35,153 nt of DNA. Origin: a virus. Both the position numbers and the translations under genes were made by a program. The stretch covers positions 1 to 35,153 of IMG/VR virus record IMGVR_UViG_3300027608_001389. One strand, written 5' to 3'. How positions within the stretch are numbered: position 1 is the first letter of the stretch; each line of letters opens with the position of its first letter. Of the stretch, positions 16,101 to 23,844 are shown piece by piece. Under the pieces are notes generated by a model. It did not search any database. It had not been told where the DNA came from and saw nothing but the letters and a program-made list of their open reading frames with translations.

Positions 16101-18926
16101 GTATTATCCATTGATACTAGTTTTTCATATTTAAAACCAGTAAGTGATGCAGACAAAGTGTTAACAGTTGATCCCGACAATGGGGCCAAGACGATGGGCG
16201 GCACCATCGGCGATACTAAGATTGCTGTCATTGATATTAGTGGATCAGAAAACGCGGCAAAACGTGATTTATTAAATTCAGGAACATTAGCATTTGCTTG
16301 GAATGGTAAAATACATAGAATTACAGAGTATGTAGCAGCAGCCGGACTTGTTCCTGCGTATATATCATTTGTTGACTATAGCGATAACAATAATTACAGT
16401 CAAACAGCTAGTGGCATTAATAAAGTATTTCCAGATGACGAATCAAGGACACTACGTGCAGGTTTGCCGAGCGGATCTACTGGGGCTGTCACTATTAAAA
16501 TTTCAACTTGTCGAGCTACTGGACATGACTTCTTAGATATAGGCACCGGCGGATTTAACACCAGCAACTATCCAACAACTATTTTTGGTAACCCAAGTCA
16601 AGAACCTAGTCAAGAAAACGAAGTTATTGAAACTAATAAAGGCCGTGTATTCTATGTAACTACAGACCAGGACGGTGTATTCCGTGTAGGACCTTATTTT
16701 ACAGTTGACCAGGGTACTGGTACTGTTACGTTCTCAGCAAGTATTGCACTGAGTAACTTAGACGGTATTGGATTTAAACGTGGTGTTACTGTTAGCGAGT
16801 TCTCCACAGATAACACAATGACCAACAATGCTGCTGACACTGTTCCAGTGCAGTCGGCTATTCGCGGATATATCGATAAACGTCTAGGCTTAGATCATGG
16901 TGGTGGCCTGATTCCAACACCAAACTTGATCGGACCGGGGTACTTACCACTAAACGGTCAATTGGCTATGGTCGGTAATCTTAGCATGGGCGGCAATAAA
17001 ATCATTGGCATAGGTGCGCCTAGTTCCTCAACTGATGCTGCTACAAAAGCCTATGTTGACACGCAAGTTGGACTCAATGATGAACTATCAGAATTAACTG
17101 ATGTTAGTATATTAACTGGCGCAACATTAGCAACATGTACTAATACTACAGTTACAACTAATTTAATTACCTGTGATACAACCGCATACCTAGTAATAGG
17201 ACAGCCAATTAGATTTACGGGTACAACATTTGGCGGTATTAGCGGAAGTCTAACATACTATGTTAAGACTAAACCTAGTGGAACTACATTCACTGTATCA
17301 TTAACACCAGGCGGTTCGGCAGTGACACTATCAACTGCTTCGGGTAGTATGGTATGTGCAAACAACATTACTGGTGAAGTAGTTATTGCTACAGGCGGTA
17401 ACAAGTCAGTCACAACTGCGTCGTTCGGTGGAGACATTACTTCACAGTACACTAGTGTGAATACAACTACTCTAGTAGGTGGTGTAACTAGTTTCCCAAC
17501 TATTGACTCAGGGATAGTTGATGTAGGTCAAATTAACGTTAGTAACGGTATTGTTGTTACTGACATAACTGGTTTCCCAACAAGCGGTACTATTCAGATA
17601 GGTAACGAACTGTTTACCTATACTGGTGTAACACTAGCTTCTAATAGATTTGACAGCGTAACTAGAGGCGTTAAGACTACAACTGCAACTACACACGCAG
17701 CTGGAGCAACAGTTATAGGTGTAAACAATGCTAGACTTGACATGCAGATTGCACCAGAAGTCATTGTTAACGCTGATGTTAGTCCAACTGCTGCTATTCA
17801 ACAGAGCAAACTGTCATTAACTAATGCAACTGCTAATACATCAGGCGCGGCAGTAAAAGGTATTGCAAAATTTGACAGTGCTAACTTTGAAGACGACGGT
17901 GCAGGATTTATCGGTATTAAAGCAGGTGGTGTTGCTGTAACTGAAATTGCCAATATTGGCAATGGCGCAGTACTGGGTAACTTCACTGGCAGCGCAACGT
18001 ATCCTAGAGAACTTACAGCAGAGTCAATTCTTAAGAAGGGAACCTGGAATGAATTTAATGCTTCGGCAACACTAAGTCAACCATATGCATATACGTTTAC
18101 TAAAGGTGCTAGCGAAGTAGCAAGTTCATTTAGTATATCTGCTATCACAACCAACGGTTCTGCAAATTCTCTAGTTAGAACTAAGTCGTCAACTGAAGCT
18201 GGATTTATTGACGTACAAGCAATTCAATTGAATAGTAACACTGTATTAGCATACTCAGGTTCAACACTAGTTGTTAAAACACCAGGCGGTACTGAACTGA
18301 TCAGCGGTATAGGTAGTGCAGATAACTCAACTCCTGTGACCTATAAAGGACAGTGGACTCCGGGAACAAATGCAACATTGGCTGCAACCAGTTCTACAAA
18401 CGTGGCAATTACTAATGATACAACTTCTGCTACAGCCTATGTAACTTTTGTAACTGCTACTAGTGGTAATCAAGGTGTTAGAGTTAATTCTAACATGACC
18501 TACAATGCCAGTACTAATGTATTAACAACAACAGCAACACAGGCAAGATTTGCTGACTTGGCTGAATATTATACAGCAGACAAGGAATACGAACCAGGCA
18601 CTGTGTTGATATTTGGCGGCACTGCTGAAACTACAACTACAAACGTCTTTGGTGATGCAAGACTAGCAGGTGTTGTTTCTACTGCTCCAGGCTACTCAAT
18701 GAATGCTGAACTAGCAGGAACTAGAGCACTAGTAGCACTACAAGGTCGTGTACCATGTAAGGTAGTTGGGCGTGTTAAGAAAGGTGATATGTTAACCACT
18801 GCTGGTATTGTGGGACATGCTGCCAAGGCCATAGATCCTCGAGTAGGTACTATCATTGGCAAAGCACTAGAAGACAAAGACTACACTGAAATGGGTGTAA
18901 TTGAAGTTGCAGTTGGTAGAGTTTAA
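10161..18926 (+). CDS. Giant modular tail fibre/adhesin, 2921 aa
   Basis: One uninterrupted frame of 8.8 kb. Residues 1-60 form the module shared with three later genes ([24 protein letters not shown]). An 'MTGPLYL...ATKYYVD' motif lies at about 345-382. Three copies of a helical repeat follow at about 476, 777 and 963 (LLxxNKxYIxxEVI then RDVGYIxDAxxxD). A right-handed beta-helix-like start occurs near 705-740 ([20 protein letters not shown]). A beta-repeat 'GSFVxGxxYTI...[16 protein letters not shown]' recurs at about 230, 1445, 1697 and 1839. A 'DxVxISDxxGMTxxNxxxYYVK' unit recurs at about 1574, 1640 and 1779. '[13 protein letters not shown]...[10 protein letters not shown]' is at about 2276. 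The C-terminus ([19 protein letters not shown], about 2797) resembles phage fibre domains linked to trimerisation and chaperone-type cleavage. GAGG precedes the ATG. A virion surface role is likely; the receptor is unknown. Confidence 0.85.
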   Translation: MARQKIDIGVQGNDGTGDSIREAFRKVNENFRDLYAVFGSGDFISSTNLDDFPNTYTSNQIFIVNDLGDQVLAKDLVAGDGIIIDPNGEDGVTITASGGQVISDPRPKLGSPLDAQNLPIGRAADPSVQNALLFNTTHGTTITADALVITKGYADRRYLQSGGGSSSAGQLRVRDEPANQSEYTRAISGYIGGNMNLPNHGFDSGSDGIAFTYNSTGTNAVGLAETVNAGSFVVGRTYKINTVGSTVWTSIGALNNELSTVFTAIGAGSGSGVATPVYHLKYVDDNYVSVHYSADDARSGVDKITVSGGTGTQTLVDAYLDTNLAGNYLSNEALPRKSTVRRQGDTMTGPLYLDDHPGPLAGAGTPNGADDLQAATKYYVDNSSFASQFNLFVANSGDDTQANTPEGKEGAAFAYAYATVGAACRKAEEVIELYENEPGPYRQRIAHTVAGETTNSQVQSVAFSGGNASWIDVEDLLTLNKEYIQAEVIGFINTTYPTLQYDQDLCFRDVGYIIDAVLIDILTDSNYQSVNAGKSYFKNVSARVASGSQLVETAAGIQYAKVLTDYVLQETSPPTSYQSVYSRQNSIYSAPNSTRRSAVESKFDIVIDVLNDGVSSAPEIDYGTGVVVITFDNGGTRVDQGDPVNIDIIPGKLIRGIRSGAVGRIVNYNDNTASGFDTITCNLLSPQNFDLTEELEFAEANKNVQVTIRVESGIYYEDLPIRVPANVTIRGDDFRRCIVRPKDRASQSPWIETYFYRDTSFDGLDLAATNYPDAVELLTFNKDYLKKEVIAWINQQIGIGTGIWAAFTYNDSLFSQDVGLIVDALIADVKYGGNAESFTTASLYYNGAIFKNAGQEAQTSAAVLQLKNIAVNYVLLNTAYASLQASETQTITAANGETAAVTKVGGLLDDIATVITTGLTALTSAFGAFSSPKYGYHYLTNTQAAYNVGTSYANPGEYVNAAKLLEINRKFIQAEVVEYMLVYPGVGAVNQDLLSRDAGLITDAIVADLIAGGKANVVDAASKYYTTNLGLTEVEHIAAINYINTVAQEIIDNVLLTVSTSPPKRGTVTQIRDLSITKEAGVDPVITNLVGSVTFAFDVAYNPPKNNTEIDMFMFNDAVRISNITGQGHGGFMCVLDPAGQIGSKSPYVQESASFCASVNKQAFRGGMFIDGFSGRLTAKITSTSGLFLTLSGLTSRRPIAPTSFYYAGFRYQVDNIVSWNGTTGVTVIELNATTPWSNGNLDIILETPGNRSMLANDYTQVNDLGYGILAHNAGLTEQVSTFTYYCHTAYFASNGGQIRSVAGSNANGTYGLRSEGADPTELPDQVTLFENMTQVGKIYRFDDFSNKNLKNDISFYLKRYSYIPNSVSEVEVIHPDDTTSRYELRTATRTGINSSTYNYRITNATTANPCVVTVNSEYLPLTVTNITRNDPAVVTVTTGTVSAGSFIAGQTYTILSGGNTAWPTIGAGSTDFTATISNGSGGAGTVLNVTVAPTSGTVQVGMYLTGSGVTAGTRITALGSGTGGIGTYTVNTSQSVLGAVAMKGVTEGTTFNATGVGSGTGTATRSHGLIDRDFVSLSGVVGMTQINGASFYVKASGYAANQFAIYTDDTLIPAVDSTVYSTYLSGGTIESPIKFYQGDRIFISDVVGMTELNNNRYYVKPLTYNTFELYSNSTLTTGVNSSAYTAFVKPGIVAAGGFVTGRRYTIITAGTTDFSGSHGAANNNPGTQFVATGVGTGTGTAYYGGTAYERFTYAVTAITKASPAKVTLDAAHHYNDGDLVNISDIAGMTQITGLYYAKVSTAGLSSSQLELYTDPTLVTPVVSTSYGTFATGATITAGSFVRGKVYTIVSTGSGSTNFTLIGSSSNTVGTVFTATAVGTGTGTATVTGNIYGGQEVLLIGLTSNANDNREANGLTSQLSDHTNLIIRGLQNFRFDSIDNVNPTRPSTALEFSATSPDILRVIAYGLSLADGSVLPANQAVLSIDTSFSYLKPVSDADKVLTVDPDNGAKTMGGTIGDTKIAVIDISGSENAAKRDLLNSGTLAFAWNGKIHRITEYVAAAGLVPAYISFVDYSDNNNYSQTASGINKVFPDDESRTLRAGLPSGSTGAVTIKISTCRATGHDFLDIGTGGFNTSNYPTTIFGNPSQEPSQENEVIETNKGRVFYVTTDQDGVFRVGPYFTVDQGTGTVTFSASIALSNLDGIGFKRGVTVSEFSTDNTMTNNAADTVPVQSAIRGYIDKRLGLDHGGGLIPTPNLIGPGYLPLNGQLAMVGNLSMGGNKIIGIGAPSSSTDAATKAYVDTQVGLNDELSELTDVSILTGATLATCTNTTVTTNLITCDTTAYLVIGQPIRFTGTTFGGISGSLTYYVKTKPSGTTFTVSLTPGGSAVTLSTASGSMVCANNITGEVVIATGGNKSVTTASFGGDITSQYTSVNTTTLVGGVTSFPTIDSGIVDVGQINVSNGIVVTDITGFPTSGTIQIGNELFTYTGVTLASNRFDSVTRGVKTTTATTHAAGATVIGVNNARLDMQIAPEVIVNADVSPTAAIQQSKLSLTNATANTSGAAVKGIAKFDSANFEDDGAGFIGIKAGGVAVTEIANIGNGAVLGNFTGSATYPRELTAESILKKGTWNEFNASATLSQPYAYTFTKGASEVASSFSISAITTNGSANSLVRTKSSTEAGFIDVQAIQLNSNTVLAYSGSTLVVKTPGGTELISGIGSADNSTPVTYKGQWTPGTNATLAATSSTNVAITNDTTSATAYVTFVTATSGNQGVRVNSNMTYNASTNVLTTTATQARFADLAEYYTADKEYEPGTVLIFGGTAETTTTNVFGDARLAGVVSTAPGYSMNAELAGTRALVALQGRVPCKVVGRVKKGDMLTTAGIVGHAAKAIDPRVGTIIGKALEDKDYTEMGVIEVAVGRV

Positions 18927-18947
18927 AGATAAGGATCGGAGCGAAAA

Positions 18948-20729
18948 ATGACACAAAAAATAATTAATACCGGCACTGCTGATACAGGAAACGGCGATCC
19001 GATCCGCACAGCGTTCGGTAAGGTCAATGATAATTTTACTGAACTGTACACTGCATTAGGATTAGACAACGGCGGAATAAATCTAGGTGCGTTTGAATTT
19101 ACGGGCAGTACGATGAGTACCACTGACAGTTCGGCTATTGTCATCGACCAGGCTGTTACTGTAGCAAGTGAACTGACTATGCAAGGTGATATTGTTCCTA
19201 ATATCGCTAATGAACATAATTTAGGCAGTGCTGCTAGACCTTGGAAGAGTTTATATGTCAGCAACAACACAATCTACATCGGTGGCAATAGTCTAGGAGT
19301 AGATAATAATGGCAGCCTTACTTGGAATGGCAGCACTGTTGCACATGCTGATGGCGAGTTTATTAGACTGGATGCCCTCACTGATGTAAATCTTGGTAGC
19401 CCGCAAGCAGGTGATGTGCTTTCGTATCAAGGTGGTTATTGGACTGCCGCTACCGTTGATAAATTAAAGATCACTGATGGGGTTGAAGTTACCTTGGTCG
19501 GTGGTCCAGGTGTTGCCGATCCTTTTGTTACTTTTCCTGCTATAACTGGTGGTGATCAACTTCAAATTCAAGGAGCAGAAGTCAGCACGATTGCAGGCAA
19601 TCTCGCTCTTACCTCTGTTACAGATATCAACATAATATCAAACGGTTCTGGCGCAGCACCTGGAGGATCAAAGAATTGGACATTTAGTGCAGACGGGTCG
19701 GTGACTATACCCGGAGACATCCGCAGCGAAGGCAACATCAACATTGACATCAACTTGAGTGACTCAACTCTGCGCCGTTGGCAGTTTGGTGAGGATGGCG
19801 ATCTGGAATTGCCGCAAGATGGTGGCATAGTATTTGATCGTGCCGATACAACAATTCGTGTGGGCATGGGATTCCACATTGCCAGCGGTGAAGGTATCAG
19901 TCTTGACGCTATTGATCAAACTGCTATACTAACTCTAAGTGGTGCTGGTAATGGTCCAGTAAATCAAACTTATAACAAAACTAACAATACACTTTATACA
20001 GGTAATGACAACAGTAGTGTCACTGTAGAAAACCTAGGCGGCACTTGGTTTGTATTCATAGATGGTGATGCCAAATACACCAGCAATGATCTCATCGGGT
20101 GGGCTCTAAGTACTGGACCTGGACCTGTGCCAGTTGGAGTATTGTCAAATGGCTATAAGAGTTGGGGATTTTCTTCAACAGGTGAACTGACATTGCCCGA
20201 AGGTGCTGTGGTAAAAAATATATCTGGGAACTTGACCATTGAAGGTGAAAGCTATGTAATTATTGATTCTGCAAATAATGGACAGATTGAGATAGGACGA
20301 AGCAGTGGTGTAGGAGCTGTGATACTAGGTAGTAAATCCAATGGCACTAATGTGGTAGTTGATGATTTATTTGTTGCAAATGGAGTCTATGAATTCTTCA
20401 GTAGTTTGGCAGATGCTACCGGTGTAGTAACACACAACTGCGCCAACGGACACTTATTTTATCATACAAGCCCAGATGCCAACTGGACTGTGAATTTAAC
20501 TAATTTACTTGATACATGGAATAGAGCTACCTCAGTGACCATAATCATAGCGCAAGGCGCTACAGGTTACTATCCTAGTGCAGTTCAGATTGCAGGTGTG
20601 GCACAGACTATAAACTGGCAGGGCAATATCACACCAACACCCAGCACCAACAGAACTGATGTAGTGACATTCAGTATCATAAACAATGCTGGCACTTACA
20701 CAGTGCTGGGACAACTCACAGGATTCTAA
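18948..20729 (+). CDS. Tail fibre protein sharing the N-terminal attachment module, 593 aa
   Basis: Begins 21 nt after the giant fibre stop, with AAGGATCGGAG upstream of the ATG. Residues 1-45 repeat the shared module (TADTGNGDPIRTAFGKVNDN, FTELY). The rest is Gly/Ser/Thr/Asn-rich beta-strand sequence. It includes a motif common in marine phage fibres near residues 87-110 (NLGSAARPWKSLYV, then NNTIYIGG) and several 'LPQDGGIVF'/'LPEGAVV'-like strand repeats. The C-terminal domain (from about 500) carries HTSPDANWTVNL and IAGVAQTINWQGN, a fold I associate with fibre tips. It ends two bases before the small lectin-like gene, whose product may cap or replace this tip. Confidence 0.82.
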   Translation: MTQKIINTGTADTGNGDPIRTAFGKVNDNFTELYTALGLDNGGINLGAFEFTGSTMSTTDSSAIVIDQAVTVASELTMQGDIVPNIANEHNLGSAARPWKSLYVSNNTIYIGGNSLGVDNNGSLTWNGSTVAHADGEFIRLDALTDVNLGSPQAGDVLSYQGGYWTAATVDKLKITDGVEVTLVGGPGVADPFVTFPAITGGDQLQIQGAEVSTIAGNLALTSVTDINIISNGSGAAPGGSKNWTFSADGSVTIPGDIRSEGNINIDINLSDSTLRRWQFGEDGDLELPQDGGIVFDRADTTIRVGMGFHIASGEGISLDAIDQTAILTLSGAGNGPVNQTYNKTNNTLYTGNDNSSVTVENLGGTWFVFIDGDAKYTSNDLIGWALSTGPGPVPVGVLSNGYKSWGFSSTGELTLPEGAVVKNISGNLTIEGESYVIIDSANNGQIEIGRSSGVGAVILGSKSNGTNVVVDDLFVANGVYEFFSSLADATGVVTHNCANGHLFYHTSPDANWTVNLTNLLDTWNRATSVTIIIAQGATGYYPSAVQIAGVAQTINWQGNITPTPSTNRTDVVTFSIINNAGTYTVLGQLTGF

Positions 20730-20730
20730 C

Positions 20731-21123
20731 ATGTTGAGTTCATTCACCGGTTCATTCAAGTTTGGTCGTCGACGACGCCTCTCACTACTGCCAGCAGGCT
20801 ATGTTACTCTAGCTGGCTTGACATGGGCTCCTATGACCACTGGTGGAACTTATGCAGAGGCTCAAACCCACGCCGCAAACTTCACAGGCCTAGGCTTTTC
20901 AGCAGGCACATGGCGAACCGCTACTGTTGCGGAACTTCAAAGTCTCACAGCAGTGCTAAGTTATGCTGATGCTCAAAGTGTTTATGGGTGGGTATTTTCA
21001 AGTCATGCTTACAATATTTGGACTTCAGAGTCTGGGCGTGTGGTTAATTTTTTTACAGGGGCTAATGTTGGAACTGCAAATAGTAATCAATTCAATTTTT
21101 TAGTTTGCAAAACTCCTGCATAA
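20731..21123 (+). CDS. Small C-type-lectin-like (Lcl/DUF1566-like) adhesin, 130 aa
   Basis: Start set at ATG 20731, one base after the preceding stop; the longer upstream frame is inside the fibre gene. After a short basic N-terminal part (FKFGRRRRLSLLPAGYVTL) comes a domain of about 100 residues: GLTWAPMTTGGTYAEAQTHA, WRTATVAELQSL, then IWTSESGRVVNFFTGANVG and NFLVCKTPA. This succession (WxxAxxxEL, later WTSE, VxFxxG and a final hydrophobic strand with Cys) is that of Lcl/DUF1566 domains with a C-type lectin fold, used for binding glycans or surface proteins. It follows a fibre gene, so a separable receptor-binding tip is a reasonable inference. C-lectin proteins are also classic targets of diversity-generating retroelements, but no reverse transcriptase or template repeat is visible here. 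Confidence 0.7.
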   Translation: MLSSFTGSFKFGRRRRLSLLPAGYVTLAGLTWAPMTTGGTYAEAQTHAANFTGLGFSAGTWRTATVAELQSLTAVLSYADAQSVYGWVFSSHAYNIWTSESGRVVNFFTGANVGTANSNQFNFLVCKTPA

Positions 21124-21142
21124 TTGGATACTAACAGAACGG

Positions 21143-21148
21143 TAAATA
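21143..21148 (+). promoter_or_regulatory. Late promoter motif TAAATA without an adjacent gene
   Basis: GGTAAATA lies 20 nt after the lectin-like gene. The next convincing gene starts at 21302, beyond a strong terminator, so this motif would drive only a transcript of about 110 nt. Confidence 0.4.
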
Positions 21149-21153
21149 TACTA

Positions 21154-21265
21154 AAGAGAGCGTGATATCATTCTATAATAGGGTCGGATCTGATAGTTAG
21201 TTTTAATACCTTACCACGTAATTTAACACCAATATCGCACCTTATCTAAAGTGCGATATTTTTTT
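21154..21265 (+). ncRNA. Candidate small RNA between a late promoter motif and a strong terminator
   Basis: From the predicted start, a few bases after TAAATA 21143-21148, to the T-run of the terminator there is no convincing open frame. The best is a 12-codon GTG-initiated one at 21162 after AGAGAG. The unit is defined only by the promoter motif and the terminator, and no known RNA family was recognised. It could instead be the remnant of a deleted gene. Confidence 0.3.
21231..21265 (+). terminator. Strong Rho-independent terminator
   Basis: AATATCGCAC (21231-21240) pairs perfectly with GTGCGATATT (21251-21260) around a 10-nt loop and runs into TTTTTTT. It insulates the desaturase gene from the fibre operon. 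Confidence 0.85.
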
Positions 21266-21294
21266 CTGTATATACTCATGGAATATTTGTAGGT

Positions 21295-21300
21295 TAAATA
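21295..21300 (+). promoter_or_regulatory. Late promoter motif TAAATA for the desaturase gene
   Basis: GTTAAATA is followed by C and ATGATG; the second ATG starts five bases after the motif. The same layout appears on the minus strand at 9765-9770. There is no good Shine-Dalgarno. Confidence 0.45.
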
Positions 21301-21301
21301 C

Positions 21302-22012
21302 ATGATGACTATAATTTTAATAACACTACTACTTACCCACATTACTATCGCCTGCGTTACTCTGTATCTGCATCGCAGCCAAGCACACAGAGCAGTGGAG
21401 TTTAACCCAATAGTTGCACATACCATGCGTTTCTGGCTGTGGCTAACTACTGGTATGATTACTAAACAGTGGGTCGCTATACATCGTAAGCATCATAGAT
21501 TTACAGATCAAGATAGTGATCCTCATAGTCCAGTTACATACGGTATTAAAAATATATTCTTCAGGGGCGTTTACTACTATTATCTAGCGGCAAAAGATGC
21601 ACGTATGACTATAGAATACGGTAAAGGTACTCCGGATGACTGGATTGAACGCAAACTTTATACTCCACACTGCCGCCTTGGTATTCTTCTAATGTTGATC
21701 ATAGATCTTGTGTTCTTTGGACCATGGGGCTTAATTGTGTGGGGTATTCAAATGTTATGGATACCATTCTGGGCAGCAGGTGTTGTCAACGGTATTGGGC
21801 ATTGGTGGGGATATCGCAATGGAGAAACTAAAGATTCTAGCAAGAACATTGTACCTTGGGGTATTATTATTGGTGGAGAAGAATTGCACAACAATCATCA
21901 CCTAGCACCAGCTAGTGCAAAGTTAAGTGTAAAATCCTGGGAATTTGACATAGGTTGGTTTTATATACGCACTTTAAGTATGCTAGGTTTAGCAAAAGTT
22001 AGAACCAGCTAA
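21302..22012 (+). CDS. Membrane fatty acid (acyl) desaturase, 236 aa
   Basis: Inserts a double bond into acyl chains using a diiron centre and oxygen. The histidine boxes are present: HRSQAH (24-29), HRKHH (61-65) and LHNNHH (195-200), plus His167 in NGIGHWWGYRN, the pattern of the delta-9-type acyl-CoA/acyl-lipid desaturase family. Hydrophobic stretches at about 3-22, 42-52, 126-145 and 147-165 fit the family's membrane segments. The length is short (cellular forms run to about 300), mostly through a trimmed N-terminus, but all ligands remain. The start may be ATG 21302 or 21305. It lies between fibre genes behind its own terminator and late motif, a moron-like position. The probable effect is to alter membrane lipid unsaturation late in infection; electron donors must come from the host. 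Confidence 0.9.
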   Translation: MMTIILITLLLTHITIACVTLYLHRSQAHRAVEFNPIVAHTMRFWLWLTTGMITKQWVAIHRKHHRFTDQDSDPHSPVTYGIKNIFFRGVYYYYLAAKDARMTIEYGKGTPDDWIERKLYTPHCRLGILLMLIIDLVFFGPWGLIVWGIQMLWIPFWAAGVVNGIGHWWGYRNGETKDSSKNIVPWGIIIGGEELHNNHHLAPASAKLSVKSWEFDIGWFYIRTLSMLGLAKVRTS

Positions 22013-22015
22013 ATA
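22010..22015 (+). promoter_or_regulatory. Late promoter motif TAAATA for the 602-aa fibre gene
   Basis: GCTAAATA overlaps the desaturase stop codon (TAA) and ends 19 nt before ATG 22035, with GAGAGTGAG as the ribosome site between. This is the standard-leader arrangement. Confidence 0.5.
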
Positions 22016-22034
22016 TAGTAAATGAGAGTGAGAT

Positions 22035-23843
22035 ATGGCCATACAAAATATTAATCTAGGAACTTATGCAAACGATGGTACAGGAGACGATCTACGGGCT
22101 GCGTTTACTAAAGTTAATGACAATTTTGACTATATAGACACTTTTGCAGTAATATCCGGAACTAACTTAGGTGCAGGAGCACCAGTGTTTAAAACTGCAA
22201 ATGGTGGTGCATTACAATTTAGAACTATTGCTGCAGGAACAAATTTAACAGTCAGCTATGATGGTAACGTTATTACCGTGGCAGCAAACAATCCGTTTGT
22301 TGGAAATGTTACAGGCGATGTTAGTGGAAATGCAAGCACAGTTACTAACGGAGTTTACACTACATCTAGTATCAATGCTCTAGCAGATGTTGATACTTCA
22401 ACGACTCCTCCCACTAACGGTCAATCTCTTGTTTGGAACAGCGGAACAAGTCAATGGAAACCGGGAACAGTCAGTGGCGGTGGCGGACTCACTGATATTG
22501 TCAACGATACAACACCGCAGCTAGGCGGTGCATTAGATGTCAACGGTTTCAGTATTGTTTCTACAGGTAATGGAGATATTAATATAGATCCAGCTGGAAA
22601 TGGCGACATTATATTACACACTAGTTTAACAATTAATCCTAATGGTAATATTACAAAAACAGGTGAATTAAATATTAGCCCAACGACAACTACTAGTTTT
22701 GGAAATAACACTACCCTAGTTGACGGTAATGTATATATTGTTAGAAATTCATACTCTAGTGCGTTTGGTAGTGGGCTTACTTTTGCACAACATCATGCAA
22801 CCGCTGATGCAGTAAATTTAAATTTTTTAAGAACAAGAGGTACTGGTCTCGCAATAGCTGCTGTTGCTAACGGAGACGATATTGCTGATTTAAATTTTAT
22901 AGGTCACGACGGTACCAATAGAGTATCAATCGGTAGTATAACTGCTAGAGTTTCTGGAGCTGTGTCACTAGGAATAGTTCCGGGCGAACTTGCTTTTGAT
23001 ACTCGTAATACAGCAGGTGTATTATCAGAAAAAGCAGTATTAACATCACAAGGTGTATGGCGAGTCAATAGCATACAGGCACTTAGCGAATCGACAATGT
23101 CTGTGTTGAGTAACATTAACATAGGAAATAATTTCAGTTTATCCGTAGGTGGAATGACTCTAAGTCAAGATGGCCTAATTACATCAACTTCCAGTAATCA
23201 ATCAATTACCATTAGATCAAATGGTATTGGTAATGTAGCCATTGAAGGTATTAGTATTACTAGTCGACAAATAGCTACCGACGGAAATTTTGCTTTACAA
23301 TTAATGAGTGTACTTCAGCTACCATCGTATGCTAGCGAAGCTACTGCTAATTCTGCAGTTGGTGCATCACCTGTATCCGGAATGATGTATTATGACTCAA
23401 CTGCAAATTCTATAAAAATATATGGACCTAGTTCTTGGCAGATTCCTGGAGCAGGTAGTGGATTGTCTAGCAGGGCAAGTGTTGCCGGAACATCAGCATC
23501 GTTAGCCAGTAATGCATCTGGCAACATAGATATTACTGGATTTAAAGGCTACATGCTTTATAAAATTCAAACTAGCGTTGCATCATGGGTAAGATTATAT
23601 ACCGATTCTACAAGTAGAACTGCTGATGCCAGTAGACTAGAAGGCGTAGATCCTGCGCCAGGAGCCGGAGTCATTGCTGAAGTTATTACTACAGGTGCTA
23701 GTACAATTTTAATTAGTCCGGGAGCATTTGGTTTTAACAACGAAGGTACTCCGACTACTAACATTCCTGTTAGAGTAACTAATAAATCAGGTAGTACTTC
23801 TACTGTCACTGTAACACTTGTTGTCGTACAACTAGAGGCATAA
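22035..23843 (+). CDS. Tail fibre protein with shared N-terminal module, 602 aa
   Basis: Residues 1-42 repeat the shared module (NDGTGDDLRAAFTKVNDNF). The central region alternates Gly-rich strands with phrases such as LADVDTSTTPPTNGQSLVWN (about 116-135), typical of phage fibres. The C-terminal domain from about residue 480 (GFKGYMLYKIQTSVASWVRL, SRTADASRLEG, DPAPGAGVIAEVITTG, ending VTLVVVQLEA) is a compact beta domain found, as I recall, at the ends of fibres in cyanophages and uncultured marine myoviruses. It is followed after one base by the subtilase gene. Probably a receptor-facing fibre; the number of copies and position are unknown. Confidence 0.82.
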   Translation: MAIQNINLGTYANDGTGDDLRAAFTKVNDNFDYIDTFAVISGTNLGAGAPVFKTANGGALQFRTIAAGTNLTVSYDGNVITVAANNPFVGNVTGDVSGNASTVTNGVYTTSSINALADVDTSTTPPTNGQSLVWNSGTSQWKPGTVSGGGGLTDIVNDTTPQLGGALDVNGFSIVSTGNGDINIDPAGNGDIILHTSLTINPNGNITKTGELNISPTTTTSFGNNTTLVDGNVYIVRNSYSSAFGSGLTFAQHHATADAVNLNFLRTRGTGLAIAAVANGDDIADLNFIGHDGTNRVSIGSITARVSGAVSLGIVPGELAFDTRNTAGVLSEKAVLTSQGVWRVNSIQALSESTMSVLSNINIGNNFSLSVGGMTLSQDGLITSTSSNQSITIRSNGIGNVAIEGISITSRQIATDGNFALQLMSVLQLPSYASEATANSAVGASPVSGMMYYDSTANSIKIYGPSSWQIPGAGSGLSSRASVAGTSASLASNASGNIDITGFKGYMLYKIQTSVASWVRLYTDSTSRTADASRLEGVDPAPGAGVIAEVITTGASTILISPGAFGFNNEGTPTTNIPVRVTNKSGSTSTVTVTLVVVQLEA

Positions 23844-23844
23844 C

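Noticed and set aside
20941-21120. Variable repeat of a diversity-generating retroelement in the lectin-like gene
   Set aside because: No second near-copy (template repeat) and no reverse transcriptase is present in the window.
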